A model generated the notes under the pieces. That model had not been told where the DNA came from. It did no database searches and saw only the letters and a list, made by a program, of their open reading frames with translations. The translations under genes were made by a program, and so were the position numbers. A stretch of 5,152 nt of DNA, taken from NCBI GenBank assembly GCA_013205605.1, contig JABMMK010000185.1, forward strand, positions 1 to 5,152, in the 5' to 3' direction. Positions 1 through 5,152 of this stretch are shown here, in pieces. Origin of the DNA: Cytophagales bacterium (lineage in GTDB: Bacteria > Bacteroidota > Bacteroidia > Cytophagales > Spirosomataceae). Position 1 is the stretch's first letter, and every line of letters begins with the position of its first letter.

Positions 1-1156
1 CCTCCAAAGAGTCTATTCCTGTATTATCTTCAATCAACAGACTTAATTCCAGCGCATCGTTGGCAATCTCCCTTTGTGTTCCCTGTTTTAAAATGTCTGC
101 GAGCTCTTTGGCTAATTCAAAATCTCCGGTATAAAAATACAATTTGGCCGTTTTGATTTTTGCTTCGTAGGCAAGGGGGGAATCTTTGACCTGCTTTTCC
201 ACTTGCGCATATTGAATTAATGCATCGTATTTTTTTCCTTCATACGTTAAAATATCTCCGAGCTCCAGTTTCATTTGCGCTTGTAAATCGAGATCATTTT
301 GCGCCAACAAAATTCCCTTGTTTAAAACTAAAACTGCGGAATCCAATTGCTTTAGTTGATATGCATACAATTTTGCCTCCTGCCAATATGAACTCATCGA
401 AATAGCATTATCCCCTCGGTCACTTCTTAATTTCTGATAAGCGCTAATTAAATTCCTCACTTCGGCTATTTCCGGATTCTCTTTTCTCAAAACAACTTGT
501 TCTCGAGCGGCAATTGACATTTGTTGCCAACGGGGCTTTTGATTGGATCCGGGATAACTTTTAATCAAGTAATCAAATATTTGACTAGCCAAAGGCCATT
601 GCTGACTTTGAAAAATATAGGAAGCAAATTCTAACAAGCGCTTACCCTGTTCATTTTTATATCGCATATCCAAAGCCCTTCGCTGATTCCAAGCCTTGTC
701 CCAATCCCCATTAAAAATATAAGTACTCACCAATAACTCGATTAAATTAGCATCATCAGGAAATTGTTGGATTTTTTGAATGAATAATCGCTCTATTTCT
801 GAAAAGGGAATTTGTTGTTCATATAATCCATAAGCAAATTGCTGCACCAAAGATAAATCTCCCGTTTTTAATAAGTTATCCACATTCTTTCCACATTCAT
901 CAAGCCATATTGATGCTAAATTATCTTCATTAAACAAATTATAGGCATAATTTGTAAATAAATCACCATTAATTACATGATTACTTACAAATTCTTCCAG
1001 TACCTTGTTTCGCTTTTTTTCATTTTTAATTAATTGAATGGATTTGAATTCAGATTTAAACTTTTGATTGGAAGTAGAATCTTGAACAATCAAATGATTA
1101 TCTAGGCCAAAGACTTGGTTTAAAATCAGACAGAAAAAGAAACACTTTATCCACAT
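1..1156 (-). CDS. Exported tetratricopeptide-repeat-like protein (3' end beyond window)
   Basis: The frame is open from the ATG at 1154-1156 to the left edge: 385 full codons with no stop, so the carboxyl end is missing. The amino terminus (MWIKCFFFCLILNQVFG) has a lysine followed by a hydrophobic stretch and looks like a Sec signal peptide, probably cleaved near residue 17. The rest is alpha-helical with TPR-like helix pairs, roughly residues 132-165, 171-205, 255-290, 291-325 and 327-360; GDILTYEGKKYDALIQYAQV and AKLYFYTGDFELAKELADIL show the usual small/aromatic pattern. TPR proteins are scaffolds for protein contacts, and no catalytic motif is seen, so the partner is unknown. No other ATG occurs before residue 164, which supports this start. 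There is no Shine-Dalgarno sequence; the leader is A/T-rich, as is usual in Bacteroidota. The start codon lies inside a DnaA box, and the gene is transcribed away from the putative origin. The TPR assignment is by pattern reading only. Confidence 0.85.
   Translation of the reverse strand, partial: MWIKCFFFCLILNQVFGLDNHLIVQDSTSNQKFKSEFKSIQLIKNEKKRNKVLEEFVSNHVINGDLFTNYAYNLFNEDNLASIWLDECGKNVDNLLKTGDLSLVQQFAYGLYEQQIPFSEIERLFIQKIQQFPDDANLIELLVSTYIFNGDWDKAWNQRRALDMRYKNEQGKRLLEFASYIFQSQQWPLASQIFDYLIKSYPGSNQKPRWQQMSIAAREQVVLRKENPEIAEVRNLISAYQKLRSDRGDNAISMSSYWQEAKLYAYQLKQLDSAVLVLNKGILLAQNDLDLQAQMKLELGDILTYEGKKYDALIQYAQVEKQVKDSPLAYEAKIKTAKLYFYTGDFELAKELADILKQGTQREIANDALELSLLIEDNTGIDSLE
876..884 (+). 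promoter_or_regulatory. Isolated DnaA box inside the TPR gene
   Basis: TTATCCACA is a perfect match lying about 260 bp left of the main array, within codons for K-N-V-D-N of the TPR protein. A degenerate neighbour (CTTTCCACA, 887-895, two mismatches) follows. It could be an outlying origin box or a coincidence of coding sequence; a single perfect box in a gene has little weight alone. Confidence 0.35.
1147..1155 (+). promoter_or_regulatory. DnaA box covering the TPR gene start codon
   Basis: TTATCCACA is a perfect match. On the minus strand it forms most of codons 1-4 of the TPR gene (ATG TGG ATA A, giving M-W-I-K). Bound DnaA would cover the translation start region in the DNA and lie downstream of any promoter, so it could hinder transcription of that gene. 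It marks the left limit of the dense box cluster and borders the A+T-rich segment. Confidence 0.75.
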
Positions 1157-1210
1157 AGTATAATTAAAAGAAATAAAATTTTAAATGTATCTTTTTTGTT
1201 CTTCATTATT
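1157..1210. other. Candidate DNA unwinding element of oriC
   Basis: A hand count gives 7 G or C in 54 bases. The part from 1159 to 1186 has a single G in 28 bases. It is the most A+T-rich stretch of the intergenic region and lies between two perfect DnaA boxes that point toward each other (1147-1155 on plus, 1217-1225 on minus), which suits a strand-opening site. It is also the untranslated leader or promoter region of the TPR gene, so part of the A+T bias may come from that role. A second, shorter A+T-rich stretch (1261-1295) is a weaker candidate. Confidence 0.6.
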
Positions 1211-1216
1211 GATGTC

Positions 1217-1235
1217 TGTGGATAAGTGGATAAGT
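1217..1235 (-). promoter_or_regulatory. Overlapping pair of DnaA boxes bordering the A+T-rich segment
   Basis: A perfect box (1217-1225) shares one base with a one-mismatch box, TTATCCACT on the minus strand (1225-1233). The pair arises from a tandem repeat of the 8-mer GTGGATAA (1218-1225 and 1226-1233), so the two sites lie 8 bp apart on the same strand. They are the boxes nearest the right side of the A+T-rich segment, where DnaA would be expected to nucleate unwinding. Confidence 0.7.
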
Positions 1236-1296
1236 CTAAAGTAGCTTTTCAACTAGCAGATAATTAAACACTTATATTTTTCAATACCATTAATGC

Positions 1297-1309
1297 TAAG
1301 TGGATAAGT
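1297..1309 (-). repeat. 13-bp direct repeat carrying a one-mismatch DnaA box
   Basis: TAAGTGGATAAGT at 1297-1309 is identical to 1223-1235. Each copy contains AGTGGATAA, a DnaA box with one mismatch at its last base (TTATCCACT on the minus strand). Identity beyond the nine box bases suggests a preferred extended sequence or a duplication within the origin. The start of this box is 22 bp from that of the perfect box at 1321, about two helical turns. Confidence 0.65.
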
Positions 1310-1320
1310 TTTCATTTGGT

Positions 1321-1346
1321 TGTGGATAAGTAATTAGTTATCCACA
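1321..1346. repeat. Imperfect palindrome made of two facing DnaA boxes
   Basis: TGTGGATAA at 1321-1329 and TTATCCACA at 1338-1346 are perfect boxes on opposite strands, separated by eight bases (GTAATTAG). The spacer is itself nearly symmetric: the whole 26-bp unit is its own reverse complement apart from one base pair (G1330 opposite G1337). The two DnaA molecules would bind in opposite orientation at the centre of the array. Confidence 0.75.
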
Positions 1347-1366
1347 TGCACTTGGTCAAATTTTAT

Positions 1367-1428
1367 TTATACACAATTGGCCTTCAGCTTTGTGGATAAT
1401 ATGTGTATAAATTTGGCACTTATCCACA
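1367..1428. promoter_or_regulatory. Four-box DnaA cluster at the right end of oriC
   Basis: Four perfect TTATNCACA boxes lie within 62 bp: 1367-1375 (plus, TTATACACA), 1391-1399 (minus, TTATCCACA), 1402-1410 (minus, TTATACACA) and 1420-1428 (plus, TTATCCACA). The starts of the middle two are 11 bp apart, one helical turn. The last ends at the base before the lipoprotein stop codon (1429-1431). Boxes with C and boxes with A at the variable fifth position are mixed. The extended 12-mer CACTTATCCACA at 1417-1428 is the exact reverse complement of 1217-1228. Confidence 0.75.
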
Positions 1429-3060
1429 TTAGTTTTGGGTACTTATCAACAAATCAGTAATTTGGAAATTGGCCTTTAACTTCACTTTGCCCTCTAGATA
1501 AAAGACACTTTCCGGCTTTGTTTTTAGTATAAAATTGCCAATATCTTTATATCTATTTTTATTTGTGTCGTCGATGGCCCTTATTACATAGATCCCCGGT
1601 TCGATATGTAGAAAATTAAATTTTTGGCTTGTATTCTGTTCATACAAGACTTGCATGTTAGCGGCATTCAGAAGTTGTACTATATAGTTACTAGGCAGCT
1701 CGCCGACCTTTCCTTCTATGCTTCCGTACTCTTCTAAATCCTGGAATTGAAATGCTTGTTTTTGGACGTCGCTGGAATCATTTTCGACACTAACAAAGGC
1801 CCCCTTTTCTAGATTGAGTAAAAATTTCTCCCTGTACGGCAAAAACGATCGTTTAATGGTCAATTGGTTGGAATATTTGTTCCACATGTACGCTTCATCG
1901 GGCAGCGTGATAGTTTCGTTTTCTTCAGTTATAAATTGGACTCGTTTGCTATCCCAAGAAACAACAGGTTTAGGAAAGCCTAAGACCAATGAATCCTCTG
2001 GCGAAACATATTTCCCTTGAGCCGGCAGATAACTTACCTGTAAGGTTGTTCGAACAATCTTTTCTTTTTTATTTAGCTCTCGGAATTTTACTTTTAAGGG
2101 TATTTTAATTTTCCTATTTAGCGAGTCTGTTACGTTGGCACTCAGGAATAACGTATCTTTTGCCTCCTGGTTTTTCACATAAATGCGTATGTTTTTATCC
2201 CCTTCTATCTGATAGATCAAGTCTTTTTTATTATCTAATTCTAAGGCCTTAATTCCTCGACTCATTTCATACAAAACGGTTTTGGCCGTACTTGTTGTTT
2301 TGGTAATTTTTAGAGGATCTAGATTTTGAAGCGCGATAGAAAAATTCTTTGTTTCATTTTTGTTTAGTGTAAAAAATGGCTCTGTCAAAAAATCAACCGG
2401 CTCCTTATTCGAATTATACAAAAGGTTGTTGTTGGCATCTATAAATGCAGCCATATAATACTTCCCCTGCGCCAAATTTTCTAAGGTATAGATACCCGAA
2501 GTATCGGTTTTCGTGAAATAATAGGGCTTTGCCTTATCGATTCGAAGCGTGTCATTATAGGGGTATAGGCCCACCAAAATATTCTCAAAAGCCTTATTTA
2601 GGTCGACCAATTTAATTTTTCCTGTAATGCTTAGCGAATCGATCGTGTTCGATGTGCTAAAAACGAGCTTGATATTTTTGCCAACATTTCTTTCTGACAT
2701 ATCCTCGATTGCATTTCTAAAATTGAACGTATATGTTGTTTGGTCTTTCAGGGCGCTATCCAACAATATGCTTAATCCGTTCGGCCGGATACGAGTTTGG
2801 TAGGTGCCTATATTGGGGGTAATCAGTAATTCTTGATTTAGATTTCTAACGTTGACATATTCATTAAACACGAGTTCCAATTTTTTCCCTTTGTAATTTT
2901 TACTTTTATTGAGCGGTATGGAGGTGACCAACTTGGGCGCAAGTGTATCTTTTTTTCCACCCGGAGGGCTAGCCATTTGAGCACAGCTTTGAATCATTAA
3001 TAAAGCCGTGACGAATAAAAAGGAAAGGAGAACAACCTGTTTGCTTCGAAGATCAGACAT
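1429..3060 (-). CDS. Large lipoprotein with repeated Ig-like (SbsA/Big_5) and transthyretin-like modules
   Basis: From the ATG at 3058-3060 the product has 543 residues. Residues 1-25 form a lipoprotein signal peptide (MSDLRSKQVVLLSFLFVTAL, then LMIQS), with Cys26 as the lipidated residue. Gln at -2 is unusual for a lipobox, but this phylum is tolerant. The AQMAS tail after Cys26 lacks the acidic residues of the Bacteroidota surface-export signal, so a periplasm-facing anchor is more likely (inference). Residues about 38-140 resemble the SbsA Ig-like fold (KKLELVFNEYV…ITP), followed at 144-235 by a beta-rich transthyretin/DUF2141-like unit (SITGK…GIYTLENLAQGKYYMAAFIDANNN). A second copy of both units lies at about 350-440 and 446-530 (SIEGK…IEPGIYVIRAIDDTNKN). 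Function is unknown; adhesion or cell-surface structure is only a guess. It overlaps the methyltransferase by 8 bp and ends at the base next to a DnaA box. An upstream in-frame TTG at 3102 would put 14 extra residues before the signal peptide and is unlikely. Confidence 0.88.
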   Translation of the reverse strand: MSDLRSKQVVLLSFLFVTALLMIQSCAQMASPPGGKKDTLAPKLVTSIPLNKSKNYKGKKLELVFNEYVNVRNLNQELLITPNIGTYQTRIRPNGLSILLDSALKDQTTYTFNFRNAIEDMSERNVGKNIKLVFSTSNTIDSLSITGKIKLVDLNKAFENILVGLYPYNDTLRIDKAKPYYFTKTDTSGIYTLENLAQGKYYMAAFIDANNNLLYNSNKEPVDFLTEPFFTLNKNETKNFSIALQNLDPLKITKTTSTAKTVLYEMSRGIKALELDNKKDLIYQIEGDKNIRIYVKNQEAKDTLFLSANVTDSLNRKIKIPLKVKFRELNKKEKIVRTTLQVSYLPAQGKYVSPEDSLVLGFPKPVVSWDSKRVQFITEENETITLPDEAYMWNKYSNQLTIKRSFLPYREKFLLNLEKGAFVSVENDSSDVQKQAFQFQDLEEYGSIEGKVGELPSNYIVQLLNAANMQVLYEQNTSQKFNFLHIEPGIYVIRAIDDTNKNRYKDIGNFILKTKPESVFYLEGKVKLKANFQITDLLISTQN

Positions 3061-3940
3061 GCTCAAAAATATATAAATTACTTGAATAATTTCCCTTGCC
3101 AAAATAGGCGCTTAGGTTGGACCACAAGCCGACCATTAACGAGCTGATCAATTTCTTCTTGCCCGTTTTGTATTCATGACTGAGTAAAGAGATATAAAAA
3201 CTATCAAAAATCTGGCCCCTAGTTGATTTTAATTTAAACCCATGCCTTTTAGCCAAAGACGCTACCGTGCTTGGTTCAAAATGGTAGATATGCCTAGGCA
3301 CATCATAAGCCGCCCAATATTCTTTAAAATGTTGCGCATCAAAGCTTTTAGAATTAGGCAATGCCAAAAGCAAGACCCCCTCTTTCGCAATTTTAGATTT
3401 GAAAAACATGAAATATTCCTCAAGCTCATACACGTGTTCTAATACATGCCAAAGTGAGATTAAATTAAATTTTTCATTTTTAGGAATGTTTTTAATGGAG
3501 GAATAAATATCAATGCCCAGCATAGTCTCGGCCCTCGCAGCAGTTACGGGATCTAACTCCATACCGCTAATTTTCCATCCAGCTTTTTGACATGCATGGA
3601 GAAAGTGGCCATTCCCACAACCGATATCCAATAGTTCAAGATTGCCTGTTTTCTCTTTTTCGATCCAACGCGTTTTTTGTTTTAAGGTAAAATTTCTGAC
3701 TAAGTGGTAGAGCTTATTGATGATTCCCCTTTGGGTGTCGCTATGTGAAATGTAATTTTCTGACTTATAATAAGGACCTGCCTCGGAGGCGGTTGGCCTA
3801 GGATTTGTAAATAACAATTCGCACGCTTGACAATGAGTGAGCTCAAAATTTTCATGAGTGACGGTATAATCTTTTGCCGTTAAAAAGGGCAATATTTTTG
3901 TTTCACCACAGGCAGGACAAGAGCTTAGTTTTTCCATCAT
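3053..3940 (-). CDS. Class I SAM-dependent methyltransferase with N-terminal zinc-ribbon-like segment
   Basis: The product has 295 residues. Residues 8-11 (CPAC) and 37-40 (CQAC) form two CxxC pairs, a likely zinc-binding knuckle preceding the catalytic domain. The Rossmann-type fold shows motif I LLDIGCGNGHF (103-113), which binds S-adenosylmethionine; the acidic residue ending strand 2 (GMELD, Glu128), which contacts the ribose; WHVLEHV (164-170), typical of the Methyltransf_23/UbiG-like group; LALPN (192-196); and YDVPRHIYHF (212-221), a motif frequent in this group. The substrate cannot be read from the sequence. Related proteins act on small molecules, lipids or sugars, while the neighbouring mnmG hints at RNA or translation without proving it. 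The ATG overlaps the mnmG stop as ATGA, so translation is probably coupled. A second ATG follows at once (MM), so the start may be one codon later. The cytoplasm is the likely location: no signal peptide is seen. Confidence 0.92.
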   Translation of the reverse strand: MMEKLSSCPACGETKILPFLTAKDYTVTHENFELTHCQACELLFTNPRPTASEAGPYYKSENYISHSDTQRGIINKLYHLVRNFTLKQKTRWIEKEKTGNLELLDIGCGNGHFLHACQKAGWKISGMELDPVTAARAETMLGIDIYSSIKNIPKNEKFNLISLWHVLEHVYELEEYFMFFKSKIAKEGVLLLALPNSKSFDAQHFKEYWAAYDVPRHIYHFEPSTVASLAKRHGFKLKSTRGQIFDSFYISLLSHEYKTGKKKLISSLMVGLWSNLSAYFGKGNYSSNLYIFEHV

Positions 3941-5152
3941 CGACCCATAAACAAAAGTAAAATGGAAACATCGGAAGCCGAAACTCCGGAAATCCGACTT
4001 GCTTGGCCAATGGTTTCTGGCCTAATGGCTTTTAGTTTTATTCTTGACTCTGTGGACAAGGTTTTGATTTTATCGTAATCAAAACTTGCTGGGATCGCTA
4101 GATCTTCCATGGTTTTCATTTTGTCAACCATCAGCCTTTCCTTCTCTATATAACTCTCGTATTTAACAATGATTTCGACCTGCTCCAATTCCTCATTCGT
4201 ATAGCCGTTTTTAATTTCCTTGAAATGCTCGTTGGTCAGCAATGCCTCAAAACTTAAATCAGAACGCCTTAATAAATTGACCAATGGCGTGCCTTCTCGG
4301 ATGGGAGAACTTTGATTATTTTCAAGCCAATCGTTTATATTTTCAGGGCGAATTTTAATCGTTTTTATTTCACTCATGAGAGCAGCCACATTCGATTTTT
4401 TCTGAGCGAAGCGATCCATTCTTTTTTGTGTGGCGAGACCCAGTTTAAATCCTTTGTCGGTCAATCGCTCATCCGCATTGTCTTGTCTAAGCAAGGTCCT
4501 AAACTCGGCTCTCGACGTAAACATGCGATAGGGCTCATCTGTTCCTTTGTTGATCAAATCGTCAATTAAAACGCCTATGTAGGCATCTGATCTCGACAAG
4601 GTAAAAGGATCCAATTGGTGTGTTTTTTGATGCGCATTAATTCCCGCCATTAATCCTTGGCAAGCCGCTTCTTCATATCCCGTTGTCCCATTTATTTGAC
4701 CCGCAAAAAACAAGCCACTTATTCTTTTTGTTTCAAGCGTCGACTTTAATTGGGTTGGCGGAAAATAGTCATATTCTATGGCATAACCTGGCCTAAACAT
4801 TTTGGCTTTTTCAAATCCAGGAATTAATCGAATCGCCTCAAATTGTATTTCTTCTGGGAGTGATGTCGAAAAGCCATTGACATATATTTCTACGGTTCGC
4901 CAACCTTCTGGCTCCACAAAGATCTGATGGCTGTCTTTATCAGCAAATCGATTTATTTTATCTTCTACGGATGGGCAATAGCGCGGTCCTAATCCTTTTA
5001 TTCTTCCCGCAAACATCGGCGATTTATCAAAGCCTTTTCTTAATGCTTCGTGAACTTTTAAGTTGGTATGCGTGATCCAGCAAGAGCGCTGTTCCTTAAT
5101 ATGGGTCTCGCTCATATATGAAAAAGAGCTTGGGTTTTCGTCTCCCTTTTGC
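3937..5152 (-). CDS. mnmG: tRNA uridine-5-carboxymethylaminomethyl(34) synthesis enzyme MnmG (5' end beyond window)
   Basis: MnmG (GidA) is an FAD-dependent enzyme that works with the GTPase MnmE to place the carboxymethylaminomethyl group on U34 of certain tRNAs, which aids decoding of A/G-ending codons. The visible part has 404 residues, and the frame stays open to the right edge. The family is about 620-630 residues long, so roughly the first third, including the dinucleotide-binding GxGxxG, is missing. The ATG at 5115 is internal: the preceding codons give QKGDENPSSFSY, matching the family (GD.NP..FSF). Clear signatures in fragment numbering are GPRYCPSVEDK (55-65, with the conserved Cys59), AGQINGTTGYEEA (150-162), EPYRMFTSRAEF (206-217), EQVEIIVKYESYI (323-335) and the tail GQASRISGVS (382-391). 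No frameshift or lost key residue is seen. It heads the visible operon and overlaps the methyltransferase by 4 bp. Confidence 0.97.
   Translation of the reverse strand, partial: QKGDENPSSFSYMSETHIKEQRSCWITHTNLKVHEALRKGFDKSPMFAGRIKGLGPRYCPSVEDKINRFADKDSHQIFVEPEGWRTVEIYVNGFSTSLPEEIQFEAIRLIPGFEKAKMFRPGYAIEYDYFPPTQLKSTLETKRISGLFFAGQINGTTGYEEAACQGLMAGINAHQKTHQLDPFTLSRSDAYIGVLIDDLINKGTDEPYRMFTSRAEFRTLLRQDNADERLTDKGFKLGLATQKRMDRFAQKKSNVAALMSEIKTIKIRPENINDWLENNQSSPIREGTPLVNLLRRSDLSFEALLTNEHFKEIKNGYTNEELEQVEIIVKYESYIEKERLMVDKMKTMEDLAIPASFDYDKIKTLSTESRIKLKAIRPETIGQASRISGVSASDVSILLLFMGR

Larger units (their letters stand above)
1147..1428. other. oriC: Putative chromosomal replication origin (oriC)
   Basis: Within 282 bp there are eight exact matches to the DnaA box TTATNCACA. 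On the plus strand they are at 1147-1155, 1338-1346, 1367-1375 and 1420-1428; on the minus strand at 1217-1225, 1321-1329, 1391-1399 and 1402-1410. Two further minus-strand copies read TTATCCACT (1225-1233 and 1299-1307). A weak TTATCAACA lies just outside at 1443-1451. By chance, a given 9-mer with one free position would be expected far less than once in this length. The cluster fills the only gap between genes and includes a segment of about 87% A+T at 1157-1210, which would serve as the unwinding element. DnaA binds such arrays to open the helix and load the replicative helicase. mnmG, a frequent origin neighbour, lies about 2.5 kb away. No GATC occurs in the segment, so Dam/SeqA-type control as in E. 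coli is not indicated. The alternative is a DnaA-titrating cluster that is not itself an origin. Confidence 0.87.

Noticed and set aside
220..405. Short plus-strand open frame opposite the TPR gene
   Set aside because: It lies wholly inside the longer, repeat-patterned minus-strand frame and its translation shows no recognisable domain.
1156..1216. DnaA-trio repeats (3'-GAT-5' series) next to a DnaA box, as in the B. subtilis unwinding system
   Set aside because: I looked on both sides of the A+T-rich segment and found no regular run of the trio in the right polarity. The triplet-like run near 1200-1212 does not match the consensus.
1182..1243. Bacteroidota-type promoter (-7 TAnnTTTG) for the TPR gene
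   Set aside because: TACATTTA (minus strand, 1182-1189) and TACTTTAG (1236-1243) each miss one base of the -7 element, and neither has a convincing TTG element about 19 bp upstream. A promoter must exist nearby but cannot be placed.
1391..1428. Inverted repeat (9-bp arms, 20-base gap) after the lipoprotein stop as a transcription terminator
   Set aside because: The arms are DnaA boxes, the stem is A/T-rich and no T-run follows on the minus strand. Its symmetry is explained by the origin array.
1814..2020. Short plus-strand open frame opposite the lipoprotein gene
   Set aside because: Shadow of a well-supported gene, with no recognisable features.
3061..3102. Upstream TTG start for the lipoprotein (14 extra residues)
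   Set aside because: It would overlap the methyltransferase by 50 bp and put a second hydrophobic stretch ahead of a good lipoprotein signal peptide. The ATG at 3060 gives a normal signal peptide and a short 8-bp overlap.
3242..3442. Short plus-strand open frame opposite the methyltransferase gene
   Set aside because: Shadow of conserved methyltransferase motifs on the other strand.
4051..4059. TTGTCCACA on the minus strand, one mismatch from a DnaA box
   Set aside because: A single imperfect copy inside mnmG, far from the array; expected by chance and coding need.
4312..4569. Short plus-strand open frame opposite mnmG
   Set aside because: Shadow of conserved MnmG sequence, which explains the open frame.

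Overview
The window looks like chromosomal DNA of an AT-rich member of the Bacteroidota. The clues are a lipoprotein with the 'SC…PPGGKKDT.AP' amino terminus and SbsA-type Ig-like domain that is common in that phylum, the absence of Shine-Dalgarno sequences before the starts, and the mnmG / methyltransferase / Ig-like lipoprotein gene order. The genus cannot be set from this sequence. All four protein genes lie on the minus strand.

Right part (1429-5152): three genes form a tightly overlapping, leftward-transcribed operon. They are mnmG (tRNA wobble-uridine modification, 5' end cut by the window edge), a class I SAM-dependent methyltransferase with an amino-terminal four-cysteine zinc-ribbon-like segment, and a large lipoprotein with two Ig-like plus transthyretin-like modules. 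mnmG and the methyltransferase overlap by 4 bp (ATGA). The methyltransferase and the lipoprotein overlap by 8 bp if the ATG at 3060 is the start.

Middle (1147-1428): the only real intergenic gap is packed with DnaA boxes. Eight match TTATNCACA exactly on one strand or the other (counting one that covers the start codon of the next gene), and two more differ at one base. A segment of about 87% A+T lies at the left end. This is the hallmark of a chromosomal replication origin (oriC), and it is the most important feature here. mnmG (formerly gidA) is a classical neighbour of oriC in other bacteria.

Left part (1-1156): an open frame without a stop, running off the left edge, encodes an exported protein of TPR-like helical repeats. 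Its ATG lies inside a perfect DnaA box.

Taken together, the mnmG operon is transcribed toward the origin with no visible terminator before it, while the TPR gene is transcribed away from the origin. A bidirectional fork would therefore meet the mnmG operon head-on and the TPR gene co-directionally. No mobile element, CRISPR array, tRNA or rRNA is visible.
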